This document shows positions 1-7,345 of a stretch of 15,211 nucleotides of DNA, one piece after another; position 1 is the stretch's first letter, and each line of letters begins with the position of its first letter. The position numbers and the translations under genes were made by a program. The notes below the pieces were generated by a model. The model worked only from the letters and a program-made list of their open reading frames with translations, made no database searches and was not told where the DNA came from. Source of the DNA: Acidobacteriota bacterium (lineage in GTDB: Bacteria; Acidobacteriota; Polarisedimenticolia; Gp22-AA2); NCBI GenBank assembly GCA_016177515.1, contig JACOUZ010000297.1, positions 1-15,211 on the forward strand. The letters are read 5' to 3'.

Positions 1-103
1 CCGCCTCGGCGGGCGGCGGCGCGGGGGCGGGGCGAGCGGCCACGGTGGCCGCCGCCGTCCCGAGCAGGACCAGACCGGTTGCGACAGCGAGCGCTTTCGA
101 CAT
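1..103 (-). CDS. N-terminus of an exported protein (partial, runs off the window)
   Basis: An ATG at 103-101 opens a frame that stays open to the window edge, giving 34 codons. The product begins MSKALAVATGLVLLGTAAA and continues into an Ala/Pro-rich stretch. This is a short basic start, a hydrophobic core and small residues, as in a Sec signal peptide. The start is supported by GGAGGA about 9 bases upstream, in the 17-base gap after the DUF4097 gene. It is therefore probably the fourth gene of the sigma/anti-sigma operon. The mature part lies outside the window, so no function can be given. The Pro/Ala-rich segment could be a flexible linker after the signal sequence. Confidence 0.72.
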   Translation of the reverse strand, partial: MSKALAVATGLVLLGTAAATVAARPAPAPPPAEA

Positions 104-120
104 GGACGGTTCCTCCGAGT

Positions 121-1326
121 TCAGGGTTCCGATGTCTTCGCCTTCAGAATCACGATATTGCCGTCGAGCGTCCGTATCTTGATGAGCGCGCCGCCCCCGC
201 CGATGGCCCCCTCGGCGATCTCGACGGGCCGCCCCGCGTCCTCCGCCTCGCGGTAGATCCGCAAGGGGAAGTCGCTCTTGATCCGCTGGCCCCGCGAATG
301 ATCGACGATGGCGCGGATGGCCGCCGGCGACGACTCCGGCAGCGCGAGCGTGACGTCCCCGTGCCAGGTCTGGATGTCGGAATCGAACAGCGCCTTGCCG
401 GCCGGGAGGATTTCGGCCTGGATGTTGCCGGCCGAGGTGACCGCCCGGATCGGCCCGTCGATGACCTTGAGGAAGATGGGGCCGGCGCCGCTTTCGCAGC
501 GCACCCCGCCCCGCGCCGAGGCCACGCGGATGCTGCCTCCCGCGGTCACCGCGATCACCTCGCCGTGCACCTCCCCGATGCCGATGCTGCCGCCCCGCGT
601 CTGCGCCGAAACATCGCCACCCGCGGACTCCACGACCACGTTGCCGCCCCCCGTCTCGGCGCGCACCTGCCCCGAGGCGCTCCCGATGAACACGTCGCCC
701 CCGGAGGTCTGGGCCACGATGTCGCCGCCCGCCGACGCCAGGCGCACGCCGCCCCCGGCGGTGACCAGGCGGGCCGTCGCCCCCGCCGCGCCGACCTCGA
801 TGTTCCCGCCGCGCGTCTCGGCGCGCAGCGGCCCGTCCACGCGGTCGACCGTGATGTTGCCCCCGCGCGTGGCCAGCGCCGCGCCGCCGCGCAGACCGCG
901 CGCCCGGACGTCCCCGGCCCCCGTGGCCACCGTGATCTCCCGCACCGCGGCCGGCAGCTCGATCTCGAAATCGGCGACCAGATCGCGCGCCACGCCCGGC
1001 GCCATCGCCTGGCCCCGGAACAGGAGTTGATCGCCGCTCAGGGCGGCGCTCACCTGCATGTCGTCCAGGATCCTCCGGGTGGCGGCGTCGTCGGCGCCCC
1101 TCGTCCGCACCCGGATGCGGTAGCGCACCCCGGGGGCGGCCGCGTCGACGGCGAGGACCGATCCGAGGTCGGTCTCGACCCGAACCCGCGGCGCCGGATC
1201 GCGCACCACACCCGTGATCTCGTGCACCAGGAAGCGCCCCTCCCGATAGTAGCGCGCCTCCTGGGCGCGCAGCGGCCCGGCCAGGGCGCACGCCACAAGC
1301 ACGGCGGACCCGAGTTTCCTCCTCAT
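121..1326 (-). CDS. Secreted DUF4097-type beta-repeat protein
   Basis: The 401-residue product starts with a Sec signal peptide (about residues 1-21, ending in LRAQEA) and has no other membrane segment, so it is probably periplasmic or surface-located. From about residue 130 to 290 it is built of roughly 19-20-residue repeats around GG-N/D/S-I/V-x-V, for example RGGNITV, RGGNIEVGA, AGGDIVAQTSGG and RGGSIGIGEVHG. Such repeats form successive strands of a right-handed beta-solenoid, as in DUF4097 (putative adhesin) proteins. Its start codon overlaps the anti-sigma stop codon (ATGA), with AGGAAG upstream as ribosome binding site, so the two are translationally coupled. DUF4097 proteins are often encoded beside ECF sigma/anti-sigma pairs, and their molecular role is unknown. 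A role as envelope sensor or structural adhesin is inference. Confidence 0.85.
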   Translation of the reverse strand: MRRKLGSAVLVACALAGPLRAQEARYYREGRFLVHEITGVVRDPAPRVRVETDLGSVLAVDAAAPGVRYRIRVRTRGADDAATRRILDDMQVSAALSGDQLLFRGQAMAPGVARDLVADFEIELPAAVREITVATGAGDVRARGLRGGAALATRGGNITVDRVDGPLRAETRGGNIEVGAAGATARLVTAGGGVRLASAGGDIVAQTSGGDVFIGSASGQVRAETGGGNVVVESAGGDVSAQTRGGSIGIGEVHGEVIAVTAGGSIRVASARGGVRCESGAGPIFLKVIDGPIRAVTSAGNIQAEILPAGKALFDSDIQTWHGDVTLALPESSPAAIRAIVDHSRGQRIKSDFPLRIYREAEDAGRPVEIAEGAIGGGGALIKIRTLDGNIVILKAKTSEP

Positions 1327-2222
1327 CGGACTTCCTGGGGGAGCATCTCGCCCACCAGGGCGGCGGATCGCAGCCTGACGTAGTCGTTGGGATCGTCGTC
1401 GGCCAGGCGCCGGAGGACGGCAAGCGTCTCCGGGCCGCGCGTGTCCTTCAGGGCGTCGATGGCGCGCACCCGCACGCCGGGGTTGGAATCGCGCAGAAGC
1501 GCCTGCACGATGGCCCCGCGCACTTCCGGATCGCCGGCCGCATGCCCCTCCAGCGCTTCCAGCGCCTTCAGCCGGGCGCCGGGATTGTCATCCTCCCGGA
1601 CCGCGCCCAGGAGCGCCCGGCGCACCTCGCGATCGTCGGCGTGCCGGCGCAGCGCCTCGATAGCCTCCAGGCGCAGTCCCGCGTTCCGGTTCCGCCGCAC
1701 GGTGTCCAGAAGCACCTGGCGGATGCGCGGGTCGCCCGCGGTCCCTTCGAGTGCCGTCCTCCTGAGCGTGTCGTACGTCAGGCGGATCCTCTCGGTGCGC
1801 GGATCGCTGTCGCGAAAATCGACATTGGCGATCGTCGCCCCGGCTTCCGATGGCTCCTCGCCGACCCATCCCGGACCCCCGGTCCCCGGTACCAGCCGCC
1901 CGGCCGCGAAGCCGGCGGCGAGCAGGGCGAGGCCCCAGGCGGGCCACAACCGCATCCCCCGGGAGGGCAACGAACGGCGCTCCGCCGATCCGGCCTGCAG
2001 GGCCGCGCGCAGATCTCGCCGGCAGCCTGCCAGCAGATCGGCGGAGGGCTCGAGCACGGGAGCCCCCTCGAGGAGCCGGATGAGACGTCGCTCCTCCTCG
2101 AGCGCCGCGGCGCAGGCGGCGCACTCCCGGAGGTGCGCCTCGAGCCCATGGCGCCCGGCCTCCTCCAGCTCGCCGCAGAGCATCAGGACGATCTGTCTCC
2201 GGTTCGCTTCGCAGTCCATCAC
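1323..2222 (-). CDS. Zinc-finger anti-sigma factor with extracytoplasmic HEAT repeats
   Basis: The N-terminus carries a putative zinc-binding anti-sigma (ZAS/zf-HC2) motif HLRECAAC, with His30, Cys34 and Cys37. This fold normally clamps an ECF sigma factor in the cytoplasm. One membrane helix follows at about residues 92-112 (WPAWGLALLAAGFAAGRLVP). The C-terminal part, about 145-299, is made of helical HEAT-like repeats, with units around RLEAIEALRRHADD, RLKALEALEGHAAGD, RVRAIDALKDTRGP and RLRSAALVGEML, and should lie outside the membrane. Start: GTG at 2222 overlaps the sigma stop codon (GTGA), with GGAGGGGTGGA upstream. The ATG one codon later (2219) is an equally good choice. Family knowledge supports anti-sigma activity against the adjacent ECF factor. 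The HEAT domain as sensor or partner-binding part is inference. Confidence 0.88.
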   Translation of the reverse strand: MMDCEANRRQIVLMLCGELEEAGRHGLEAHLRECAACAAALEEERRLIRLLEGAPVLEPSADLLAGCRRDLRAALQAGSAERRSLPSRGMRLWPAWGLALLAAGFAAGRLVPGTGGPGWVGEEPSEAGATIANVDFRDSDPRTERIRLTYDTLRRTALEGTAGDPRIRQVLLDTVRRNRNAGLRLEAIEALRRHADDREVRRALLGAVREDDNPGARLKALEALEGHAAGDPEVRGAIVQALLRDSNPGVRVRAIDALKDTRGPETLAVLRRLADDDPNDYVRLRSAALVGEMLPQEVR

Positions 2223-2956
2223 TCCACCCCTCCGACGATCTCCATCCTGTTCGACAGCCGGGCACCCCTGGATGCCTTGCCCGTCACGCCCCCCCCGGCC
2301 ACGCCTCCGCCTGCCTCGCCTCCGCTTGCCGCGCCTCCACCGGCCGCGACGCCCGCTTGGCCGCGCAGGTGGCCCAGCGACTGACGCAGACGCTGATGGG
2401 CGCGGTACAGGCAGTTCCGGGCCGTTTCCTCCGAGGTCTGGAGGATTTCCGCGATCGCGGCGAGGCGCAACCCCTCCCCGTGCCGCAGTCCGAAGACCAG
2501 CCGCTCACGCGGCGGCAGGGTCCCCAGCGCCTCGCCGATCAGCCGGCGCAGATCGCCGGCCTCGAGCGCCCTCACCGGGTCCCCCTCGAGGCTTCGGTCG
2601 ACGAGCCGGCCCACGGCACCTTCTCCTTCGTCGCTGCCCGCCGCCCCGTCCGCCGCCTTCCCATCCAGCGGCTCATGGCGGAGCTGTCCATTGCGGCGGG
2701 CGTGATCCAGGCACAGGTTCGTCGTGATCCGGAAGAGCCAGGTCCCGAAGGCGCATTCGTTTCGGAAGCCACGGATCGACCTGAACGCCCTGAGGAAAGT
2801 CTCCTGGTAGATGTCACGTGCGTCTTCCTCCGACCTCACGATGCCGAGCGCCAGGCGCAGGACACGCCTGTCGTAGCGGCGCACCAGCTCCTCGAACGCC
2901 GCCGCGCTGCCTTCCCGGGCCTCCTCGATGAGTGCACCCTCGTCAGGTGACGGCAC
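2219..2956 (-). CDS. ECF-type RNA polymerase sigma factor
   Basis: The 245-residue protein has the two domains of an extracytoplasmic-function sigma-70 factor. Region 2 lies at about residues 20-88, with DARDIYQETFLRAFRSI and the promoter-melting segment FGTWLFRITTNLCLDHARR. Region 4 lies at about 135-195, with LPPRERLVFGLRHGEGL and the helix-turn-helix IAEILQTSEETARNCLYRA. A long acidic/Gly linker (about 90-130) separates them. The C-terminus has an unusual Gly/Ala-rich tail (about 200-227). The gene heads the operon and overlaps the anti-sigma gene by four bases, so the product is expected to be held inactive by it. Start: GTG at 2956; no strong Shine-Dalgarno sequence is visible, and a downstream start would cut into region 2. 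Target promoters cannot be deduced here. Confidence 0.92.
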   Translation of the reverse strand: MPSPDEGALIEEAREGSAAAFEELVRRYDRRVLRLALGIVRSEEDARDIYQETFLRAFRSIRGFRNECAFGTWLFRITTNLCLDHARRNGQLRHEPLDGKAADGAAGSDEGEGAVGRLVDRSLEGDPVRALEAGDLRRLIGEALGTLPPRERLVFGLRHGEGLRLAAIAEILQTSEETARNCLYRAHQRLRQSLGHLRGQAGVAAGGGAASGGEAGGGVAGGGVTGKASRGARLSNRMEIVGGVE

Positions 2957-3022
2957 GATTCCGATACCCGATGGTGTCCTGCACCTTGATTGGACGCAGG
3001 AGACCCTACATTGTGAGCCGAA

Positions 3023-3037
3023 AACGCCCCTCAGGGG
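3023..3037 (-). terminator. Weak hairpin plus T-run at the end of the hybrid kinase gene
   Basis: Read on the minus strand, CCCC-TGA-GGGG forms a 4-bp stem enclosing the kinase stop codon and is followed by CGTTTTC. The stem is short and the T-run has only four T's, so this is at best a weak intrinsic terminator. It is the only candidate in the 74-base gap before the sigma gene. Confidence 0.22.
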
Positions 3038-5025
3038 AGGGTGTCGGGGGTATCCAGGATTTCACGCACGCGGCGGGACAGGGCGTCGGGGGCGAACGGC
3101 TTCTGGAGGAAGGGGGAGTCGGGCGGCAGGACACCGCGGTGCACCATCGCTTCCCGGGCATAGCCGGACATGAACAGGATCTTCATCTCGGGGCGCGACG
3201 CCGTCAGGCAGCCGGCCAGCTCCGGACCGCTCATGTGGGGCATGACGACGTCCGCGAGCAGGAGGTGGATGGGGCCTGCGTGCGCCGCGGAGAGCTTCCG
3301 GGCCTCGCCGCAGCTGCTCGCGGAGAGGACAAGGTAGCCGCTCAGCCTCAGGATGTCGCACGCCAGGTCGCGCACCACCTGCTCGTCCTCGACGACGAGA
3401 ACCGTCTCCGTCCCGCGCCTCAGGACCCCGCGGCTCTCCTTCGGCTCTTCCGTGTCGAGCGCCTCATCCGCCGCCGGCAGGCAGAAGATGAAGGTCGTCC
3501 CCTTTCCCGGGGCGCTCTCGAGCCAGATGTGACCGCCGCTCTGCCTGACGATCCCGTAGACGGTGGCCAGTCCCAGGCCCGTCCCCTCTCCCTTCTCCTT
3601 CATGGTGAAGAACGGCTCGAACACGTGCGACTGCACCTGGTCGTTCATGCCCTTCCCCGTGTCGCTGACCCGGACCATCACATAGTCCCCCGCTGTGGCC
3701 GCGGGAAGGTTGGCCAGCCGGGAGGAATCCAGACGCGTGTTGGAAGTCTCGATGGTCAGCCGCCCCCCGCCCGGCATGGCGTCGCGGGCATTGACGGCCA
3801 GGTTCATCACCACCTGTTCGATCTGGCCGGGATCCGCCTTGACGTGCCGGAGTCCGGCCGCGAGCGTGGAAACCAGCTCGACGTCCTCGCCGATGAGGCG
3901 GTGCAGGAGCTTGCTCATCCCCTCGATTACGGTATTGAGATCGATGACTTTGGGCTGCAGCGCCTGCTTGCGGCTGAAGGCCAGGAGCTGCCGAGTCAGG
4001 GCGGCCGCCCGCTCGCCGGCCTTGCGCACCTCCTCCAATTCCTGGCGCATCGCGGCGTTGCCGTTGATGCCGCGCAGAATCAGGTTGCAGCGCCCGGTGA
4101 TCACGGTGAGGAGATTGTTGAAGTCATGGGCGACGCCGCCGGCCAGGCGGCCGACCGCCTCCATTTTCTGCGACTGCCGCAGCTGGGACTCCAGATTCAG
4201 CCGCGCCGTGACGTCATGCGCCACCGCCAGGACCGCGGGCTTCCCGTGGTACTCGAAGTCGCAGGCCGCGACCTCCACGTCGACGTCCGTCCCGTCCAGG
4301 CGCAGGAGCTTGCGCGGCAGCATCCCGGTGACCGGCTTGCCCTCTCCCAGATCCCGGATGCGTTTCTCGACCGCGTCGCGGTAGTCGGGATGGATGATCT
4401 CCAGGACCAGCCGGCCGACGAGATCGGCGGCGCAGCGGGCTCCCAGCAGGTTGGCGGCCGCGCCGTTCACGAACACGAACCGGCCGCCGACGAGGATGAA
4501 CACGGCATCCGGCAGAATCTCCACGAGCCGCCGGTAGCGCTCCTCGCTGTGACGCAGCGCCTCCTGCGACCGCCTCGCCTCGGTGACGTCCCGCTGCACG
4601 CCCCAGGCGCGCAGCAGGCGGCCGTCCTCGACGATCCCGAAAAAGTTGTTGAGGAAGTATTTGGGCCTGCCGTCCTTGTCCACCTCGTGCGACTCGGCGT
4701 CCCTGAGGCGATAGCCCGAGCGGATGAATGCCTTCAGGAAGTCGATGTTGTACGGGTCCGTTTCGGGCATGAAGTCGTCCAGACGCGCGCCTCGAAGCTG
4801 CGCCGCCGTGTCCATCCCGTACATCCTGGCCATGGCGTCGTTGCACTCGGCGAGGTAGGCGAACCGGTAGCACTGCCGGATCTGCTCGTCCTCGGGCAGC
4901 TCCACCAGGATCGGGCGCTCCACGTCGAAGCACCAGATCCCTTCGCTGCTCTGCTGCACGAAGGCGCGGTAGCGCTCCTCGCCCTTGCGCAACTCTTCGG
5001 GGTTCACGTCGGTCTTGACCGGCAT
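3031..5025 (-). CDS. Hybrid sensor histidine kinase: PAS-PAS-HisKA-HATPase-receiver
   Basis: The 664-residue protein has no signal peptide or membrane helix, so it should be cytoplasmic. Two PAS-type sensor domains lie at about 15-148 and 150-275. The dimerisation/phosphoacceptor domain has the NtrB-like H-box GRLAGGVAHDFNNLL, with His300. The ATP-binding domain shows an N-box (NLAVNARDAM, 408-417), G1 (DTGKGM, 455-460), an F-box (FEPFF, 469-473) and G2 (GEGTGLGLA, 479-487). A C-terminal receiver, about 540-658, keeps the acidic pair E546/D547, phosphoacceptor D592 (LLADVVMP) and K642 (QKPF). All catalytic residues look intact, so autophosphorylation and intramolecular transfer to D592 are expected. 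No DNA-binding output or partner regulator is adjacent, making it an orphan. The PAS ligand is unknown. Start: ATG at 5025 with only a weak AGGG upstream. Confidence 0.93.
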   Translation of the reverse strand: MPVKTDVNPEELRKGEERYRAFVQQSSEGIWCFDVERPILVELPEDEQIRQCYRFAYLAECNDAMARMYGMDTAAQLRGARLDDFMPETDPYNIDFLKAFIRSGYRLRDAESHEVDKDGRPKYFLNNFFGIVEDGRLLRAWGVQRDVTEARRSQEALRHSEERYRRLVEILPDAVFILVGGRFVFVNGAAANLLGARCAADLVGRLVLEIIHPDYRDAVEKRIRDLGEGKPVTGMLPRKLLRLDGTDVDVEVAACDFEYHGKPAVLAVAHDVTARLNLESQLRQSQKMEAVGRLAGGVAHDFNNLLTVITGRCNLILRGINGNAAMRQELEEVRKAGERAAALTRQLLAFSRKQALQPKVIDLNTVIEGMSKLLHRLIGEDVELVSTLAAGLRHVKADPGQIEQVVMNLAVNARDAMPGGGRLTIETSNTRLDSSRLANLPAATAGDYVMVRVSDTGKGMNDQVQSHVFEPFFTMKEKGEGTGLGLATVYGIVRQSGGHIWLESAPGKGTTFIFCLPAADEALDTEEPKESRGVLRRGTETVLVVEDEQVVRDLACDILRLSGYLVLSASSCGEARKLSAAHAGPIHLLLADVVMPHMSGPELAGCLTASRPEMKILFMSGYAREAMVHRGVLPPDSPFLQKPFAPDALSRRVREILDTPDTLP

Positions 5026-5089
5026 CGGACCCTGACGAATGGGCCCTGCGCTGGGTTATGCACGGCGCCCGGGCGTACGGCCCCTCCTC

Positions 5090-5118
5090 AAGTTAGGGTC
5101 GGGGACCCCATGAGTCAA
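5090..5118 (-). promoter_or_regulatory. Sigma-70-like promoter for the hybrid kinase gene
   Basis: On the minus strand TTGACT (5118-5113) and TAACTT (5095-5090) are separated by exactly 17 bases, upstream of the kinase. Transcription would start near 5083 and give a leader of about 58 bases. The -35 matches consensus at 5 of 6 positions and the -10 at 3 of 6. The spacer contains the palindrome GGGGTCCCC. Confidence 0.42.
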
Positions 5119-5125
5119 ACGGGGC

Positions 5126-5135
5126 GGGGGGGGGG
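5126..5135. repeat. Ten-base G homopolymer upstream of the kinase promoter
   Basis: An uninterrupted run of ten G's on the plus strand lies inside a longer G-rich stretch (5121-5139), 8 bases beyond the -35 hexamer of the kinase promoter and in the gap after the macro-domain gene. Runs of this length are prone to slipped-strand length change and also to sequencing error. Confidence 0.75.
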
Positions 5136-5163
5136 CGGGCCCGGAGCGCGGGAAAGGCCGAGG

Positions 5164-5706
5164 TCAGGCAGCCTCAAACAGGCGCGCGTAGACCCCGTAG
5201 TCTCCGGGGCTGAACGTCACGAAGCGCACCTCCTCCAGCCCGCCGTGCTCCAGGACGAATGCCGTGACCGCCGCGAGGGCGATGCGCGCGGCGCGCTCGA
5301 CGGGGAAACCATAGGCGCCGGTGGAGATGCCAGGGAAGGCGACGCTTCTGGCGTTCACGGACAGGGCCAGGCGCAGGCTGTTCTCGTAGGCGGCGCGCAG
5401 AAGCCCGTCCTCCCCTTGTTCGCCGCCGTGCCAGACAGGGCCCACGGCGTGGATGACGTGGCGCGCCCGCAGGCGTCCGCCCCCCGTGACGACCGCCTGT
5501 CCCGCAGGGCAACGTCCCTGTCTGGCCGCGATCGCCCTGCACTCCTCGAGGATGAGGGGGCCGCCGGCGCGATGGATGGCGCCGTCCACGCCGCCGCCTC
5601 CGCGGAGCTCCGAGTTTGCGGCGTTGACCAGGGCATCGGCGTCCTGGCGGGTGATGTCTCCCTGGATCAGGACCAGCCTCGTCCTGCCGACCGTCTTCTC
5701 CGGCAT
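5164..5706 (-). CDS. Macro-domain protein (ADP-ribose / O-acetyl-ADP-ribose hydrolase type)
   Basis: The 180-residue protein is a single macro domain over nearly its whole length. Family motifs are in order: GDIT (16-19), VNAANSELRGGGGVDGAIH (27-45, the ADP-ribose-binding Asn and Gly-rich loop), HVIHAVGPVW (83-92), and FPGISTGAYGFP (124-135, the diphosphate loop). This is the MacroD/YmdB-like group, which removes ADP-ribose from modified proteins or hydrolyses O-acetyl-ADP-ribose. The NAAN motif and GGGGVDGAI loop support an active enzyme. There is no signal peptide, so it is cytosolic. It starts 11 bases after the aldehyde dehydrogenase stop codon with only a weak ribosome binding site, suggesting translational coupling. 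The physiological substrate in this operon is not evident. A link through NAD metabolism is inference only. Confidence 0.93.
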   Translation of the reverse strand: MPEKTVGRTRLVLIQGDITRQDADALVNAANSELRGGGGVDGAIHRAGGPLILEECRAIAARQGRCPAGQAVVTGGGRLRARHVIHAVGPVWHGGEQGEDGLLRAAYENSLRLALSVNARSVAFPGISTGAYGFPVERAARIALAAVTAFVLEHGGLEEVRFVTFSPGDYGVYARLFEAA

Positions 5707-5717
5707 GGGTCCAGTCG

Positions 5718-7304
5718 CTAGCCGCGGACCAGCGTCCGGCTTTGCTCGCGCATGAACTGGGCGACGTAGTAGGGGCCGCCCGATGACTTGCCGGACGAGC
5801 CGCTCCCCTTCCAGCCCCCGAACGGGTTGATCCCGGGCCAGGCCCCGGTGGTGGCGCCGGCCCGGCGGTTGACGTACACCACGCCCGCCTCAATGCGGTC
5901 GAAGAACTTCCTGATCTCCTTCTCGTCGGTCGTGAACAGGCCGGCGGTGAGGCCGTAGTCGCTCCTGTTGGCGAGTTCGAGCGCCTCGTCGAGCGAGGCG
6001 ACCTCCCAGATGCACGTGATCGGCAGGAACATCTCGTCGTGCATGAGGCGGTGGTCCTTGGGCAGGCCGCCCACGATCGTCGGGCGGACGAAGAAGCCGT
6101 GATCGTACGGGTCGCCCTTGAGCGCCTCGCCGCCGGCCAGGATCTTGCCGTCCTTGCGGCCGATCGCGACGAACTTCGCGTATTTGTCGCAGGCCGCCCT
6201 GTTGATCACCGGCCCCAGCCAGTTCTCCTTCTTCAACGGGTCGCCGATGGCGATCTTCCTGGTCTTCTCCAGAAGCATCTCGGTGAACGCCTTCGCCACC
6301 GACCGGTGGACGTATACCCGCGAGCAGGCACTGCACTTTTGTCCCTGCAGGCCGAACGCCGACTTCAGGACGCCGTCGCTTGCCGCGTCGAGATCGGCGC
6401 TGGCGCAGACGATCGCCGGGTTCTTGCCGCCCATCTCGGCGATGCACGGCTTGGGATAGGCGCGCGAGAATTTGCGGTAGATCTCGTATCCGATCTCGCG
6501 CGAGCCGGTGAACAGGATGCCGTCCACGTCGCGGTTGGTGACCAGCTCCTCGCCCACGCTCGAGCCGGGCCCGGTGACATAGTTGAACACTCCCGGCGGC
6601 AGGCCCGCCTCGCCGTAGCACTCGGCCAGGACGAGTCCGGTGAGGGGCGTGTCGCTCGCCGGCTTGAAGACCACCGTGTTCCCCCCGAGGAGAGCGCCCG
6701 AGCTCGGCCCCCCCGACAGGGCCATCGGGAAGTTGAACGGGGAGATGATGACCCAGATGCCGAAGGGCCGGAGGACGTCCCGGTTGTCCTCCGCGTCCGA
6801 CAGCCGCTCCATCGGGACCTCGTATCCCTGGTGCCGCTCGACCTGGTCGCAGTAGTAGTTCATCAGGTCGGCCGTCTCCTGCGCGTCTCCCATCGCCTCC
6901 AGCCGGTTCTTGCCGACCTCCATGCCCATGAGGGCGGCGATGTCGAAGCGGCGCTTCTCGATCACGCCGGCCGCCCTGCGAACGAACGCCACCCGCTGCC
7001 GCCAGGGCAGGTCCCGCCAGACGCTCTCGTACGCCTTGCGCGCCGCCACGATCGCCGTCTGCGCGTCGGCGCGCGTGCCGGATGCGAATCGCCCCAGCAC
7101 CACCCGGGTGTCACTCGGGCTGGTATCGGCGAACGTCTCTTTCGTGGCGACCTCCTTGCCGCCAATCAACATGGAGTGGGTCCCGCCCAGCGTCGCTTTG
7201 ACCCTTTCGATCGCCTCGTCGTACGCCTGGTTGAACTCGGGCGTCTGACCGGCCGCCAGGGTCGCGTAGGTCACCCTGGGGGCGGCCGATTTCGTGTCAG
7301 CCAT
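5718..7304 (-). CDS. pruA: L-glutamate gamma-semialdehyde (1-pyrroline-5-carboxylate) dehydrogenase
   Basis: The 528-residue enzyme belongs to the aldehyde dehydrogenase superfamily and resembles the stand-alone P5C dehydrogenases (PruA/RocA). These oxidise glutamate semialdehyde to glutamate with NAD+, the second step of proline (and arginine) breakdown. Visible motifs are SPFNFPMALSGGP with Asn191, FTGSREIGYEIYRKF (265-279), general base Glu290 in AEMGGKNP, and nucleophile Cys324 in GQKCSACSRVYVH, a segment typical of this subfamily. The C-terminus has NPFGGWKGSGSSGKSSGGPYY. The length is near that of monofunctional enzymes (about 515-545). No proline dehydrogenase domain is fused or adjacent, so the partner PutB-type enzyme must lie elsewhere. 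Start: ATG at 7304 with a strong GAGGAGGTGA. It sits 41 bases after the VWA gene and 11 bases before the macro-domain gene. Confidence 0.93.
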   Translation of the reverse strand: MADTKSAAPRVTYATLAAGQTPEFNQAYDEAIERVKATLGGTHSMLIGGKEVATKETFADTSPSDTRVVLGRFASGTRADAQTAIVAARKAYESVWRDLPWRQRVAFVRRAAGVIEKRRFDIAALMGMEVGKNRLEAMGDAQETADLMNYYCDQVERHQGYEVPMERLSDAEDNRDVLRPFGIWVIISPFNFPMALSGGPSSGALLGGNTVVFKPASDTPLTGLVLAECYGEAGLPPGVFNYVTGPGSSVGEELVTNRDVDGILFTGSREIGYEIYRKFSRAYPKPCIAEMGGKNPAIVCASADLDAASDGVLKSAFGLQGQKCSACSRVYVHRSVAKAFTEMLLEKTRKIAIGDPLKKENWLGPVINRAACDKYAKFVAIGRKDGKILAGGEALKGDPYDHGFFVRPTIVGGLPKDHRLMHDEMFLPITCIWEVASLDEALELANRSDYGLTAGLFTTDEKEIRKFFDRIEAGVVYVNRRAGATTGAWPGINPFGGWKGSGSSGKSSGGPYYVAQFMREQSRTLVRG

Positions 7305-7345
7305 CGTCGCTCACCTCCTCACCGGATGGGCGAGATTGTAGCGCA

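Noticed and set aside
79..1383. A 434-codon plus-strand open frame opposite the DUF4097 gene
   Set aside because: It mirrors the repeat gene on the other strand. The minus frame has a signal peptide, a ribosome binding site and coupled neighbours.
2281..2340. A repeat block considered as a possible CRISPR or mobile-element end
   Set aside because: The units are about 9 bases, contiguous without spacers and in frame with the sigma-factor tail, so they are coding low-complexity sequence.
2986..3012. A plus-strand TTGATT/TACATT promoter-like pair
   Set aside because: The spacer is only 15 bases and it would read antisense into the kinase gene with no plus-strand gene downstream.
2932..5721. 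A 929-codon open frame on the plus strand, antisense to the hybrid kinase and macro-domain genes
   Set aside because: Its translation is low-complexity, rich in R, A, G, H and D, and shows no domain. The minus-strand genes have clear catalytic motifs. High GC at third codon positions removes stop codons from the opposite strand.
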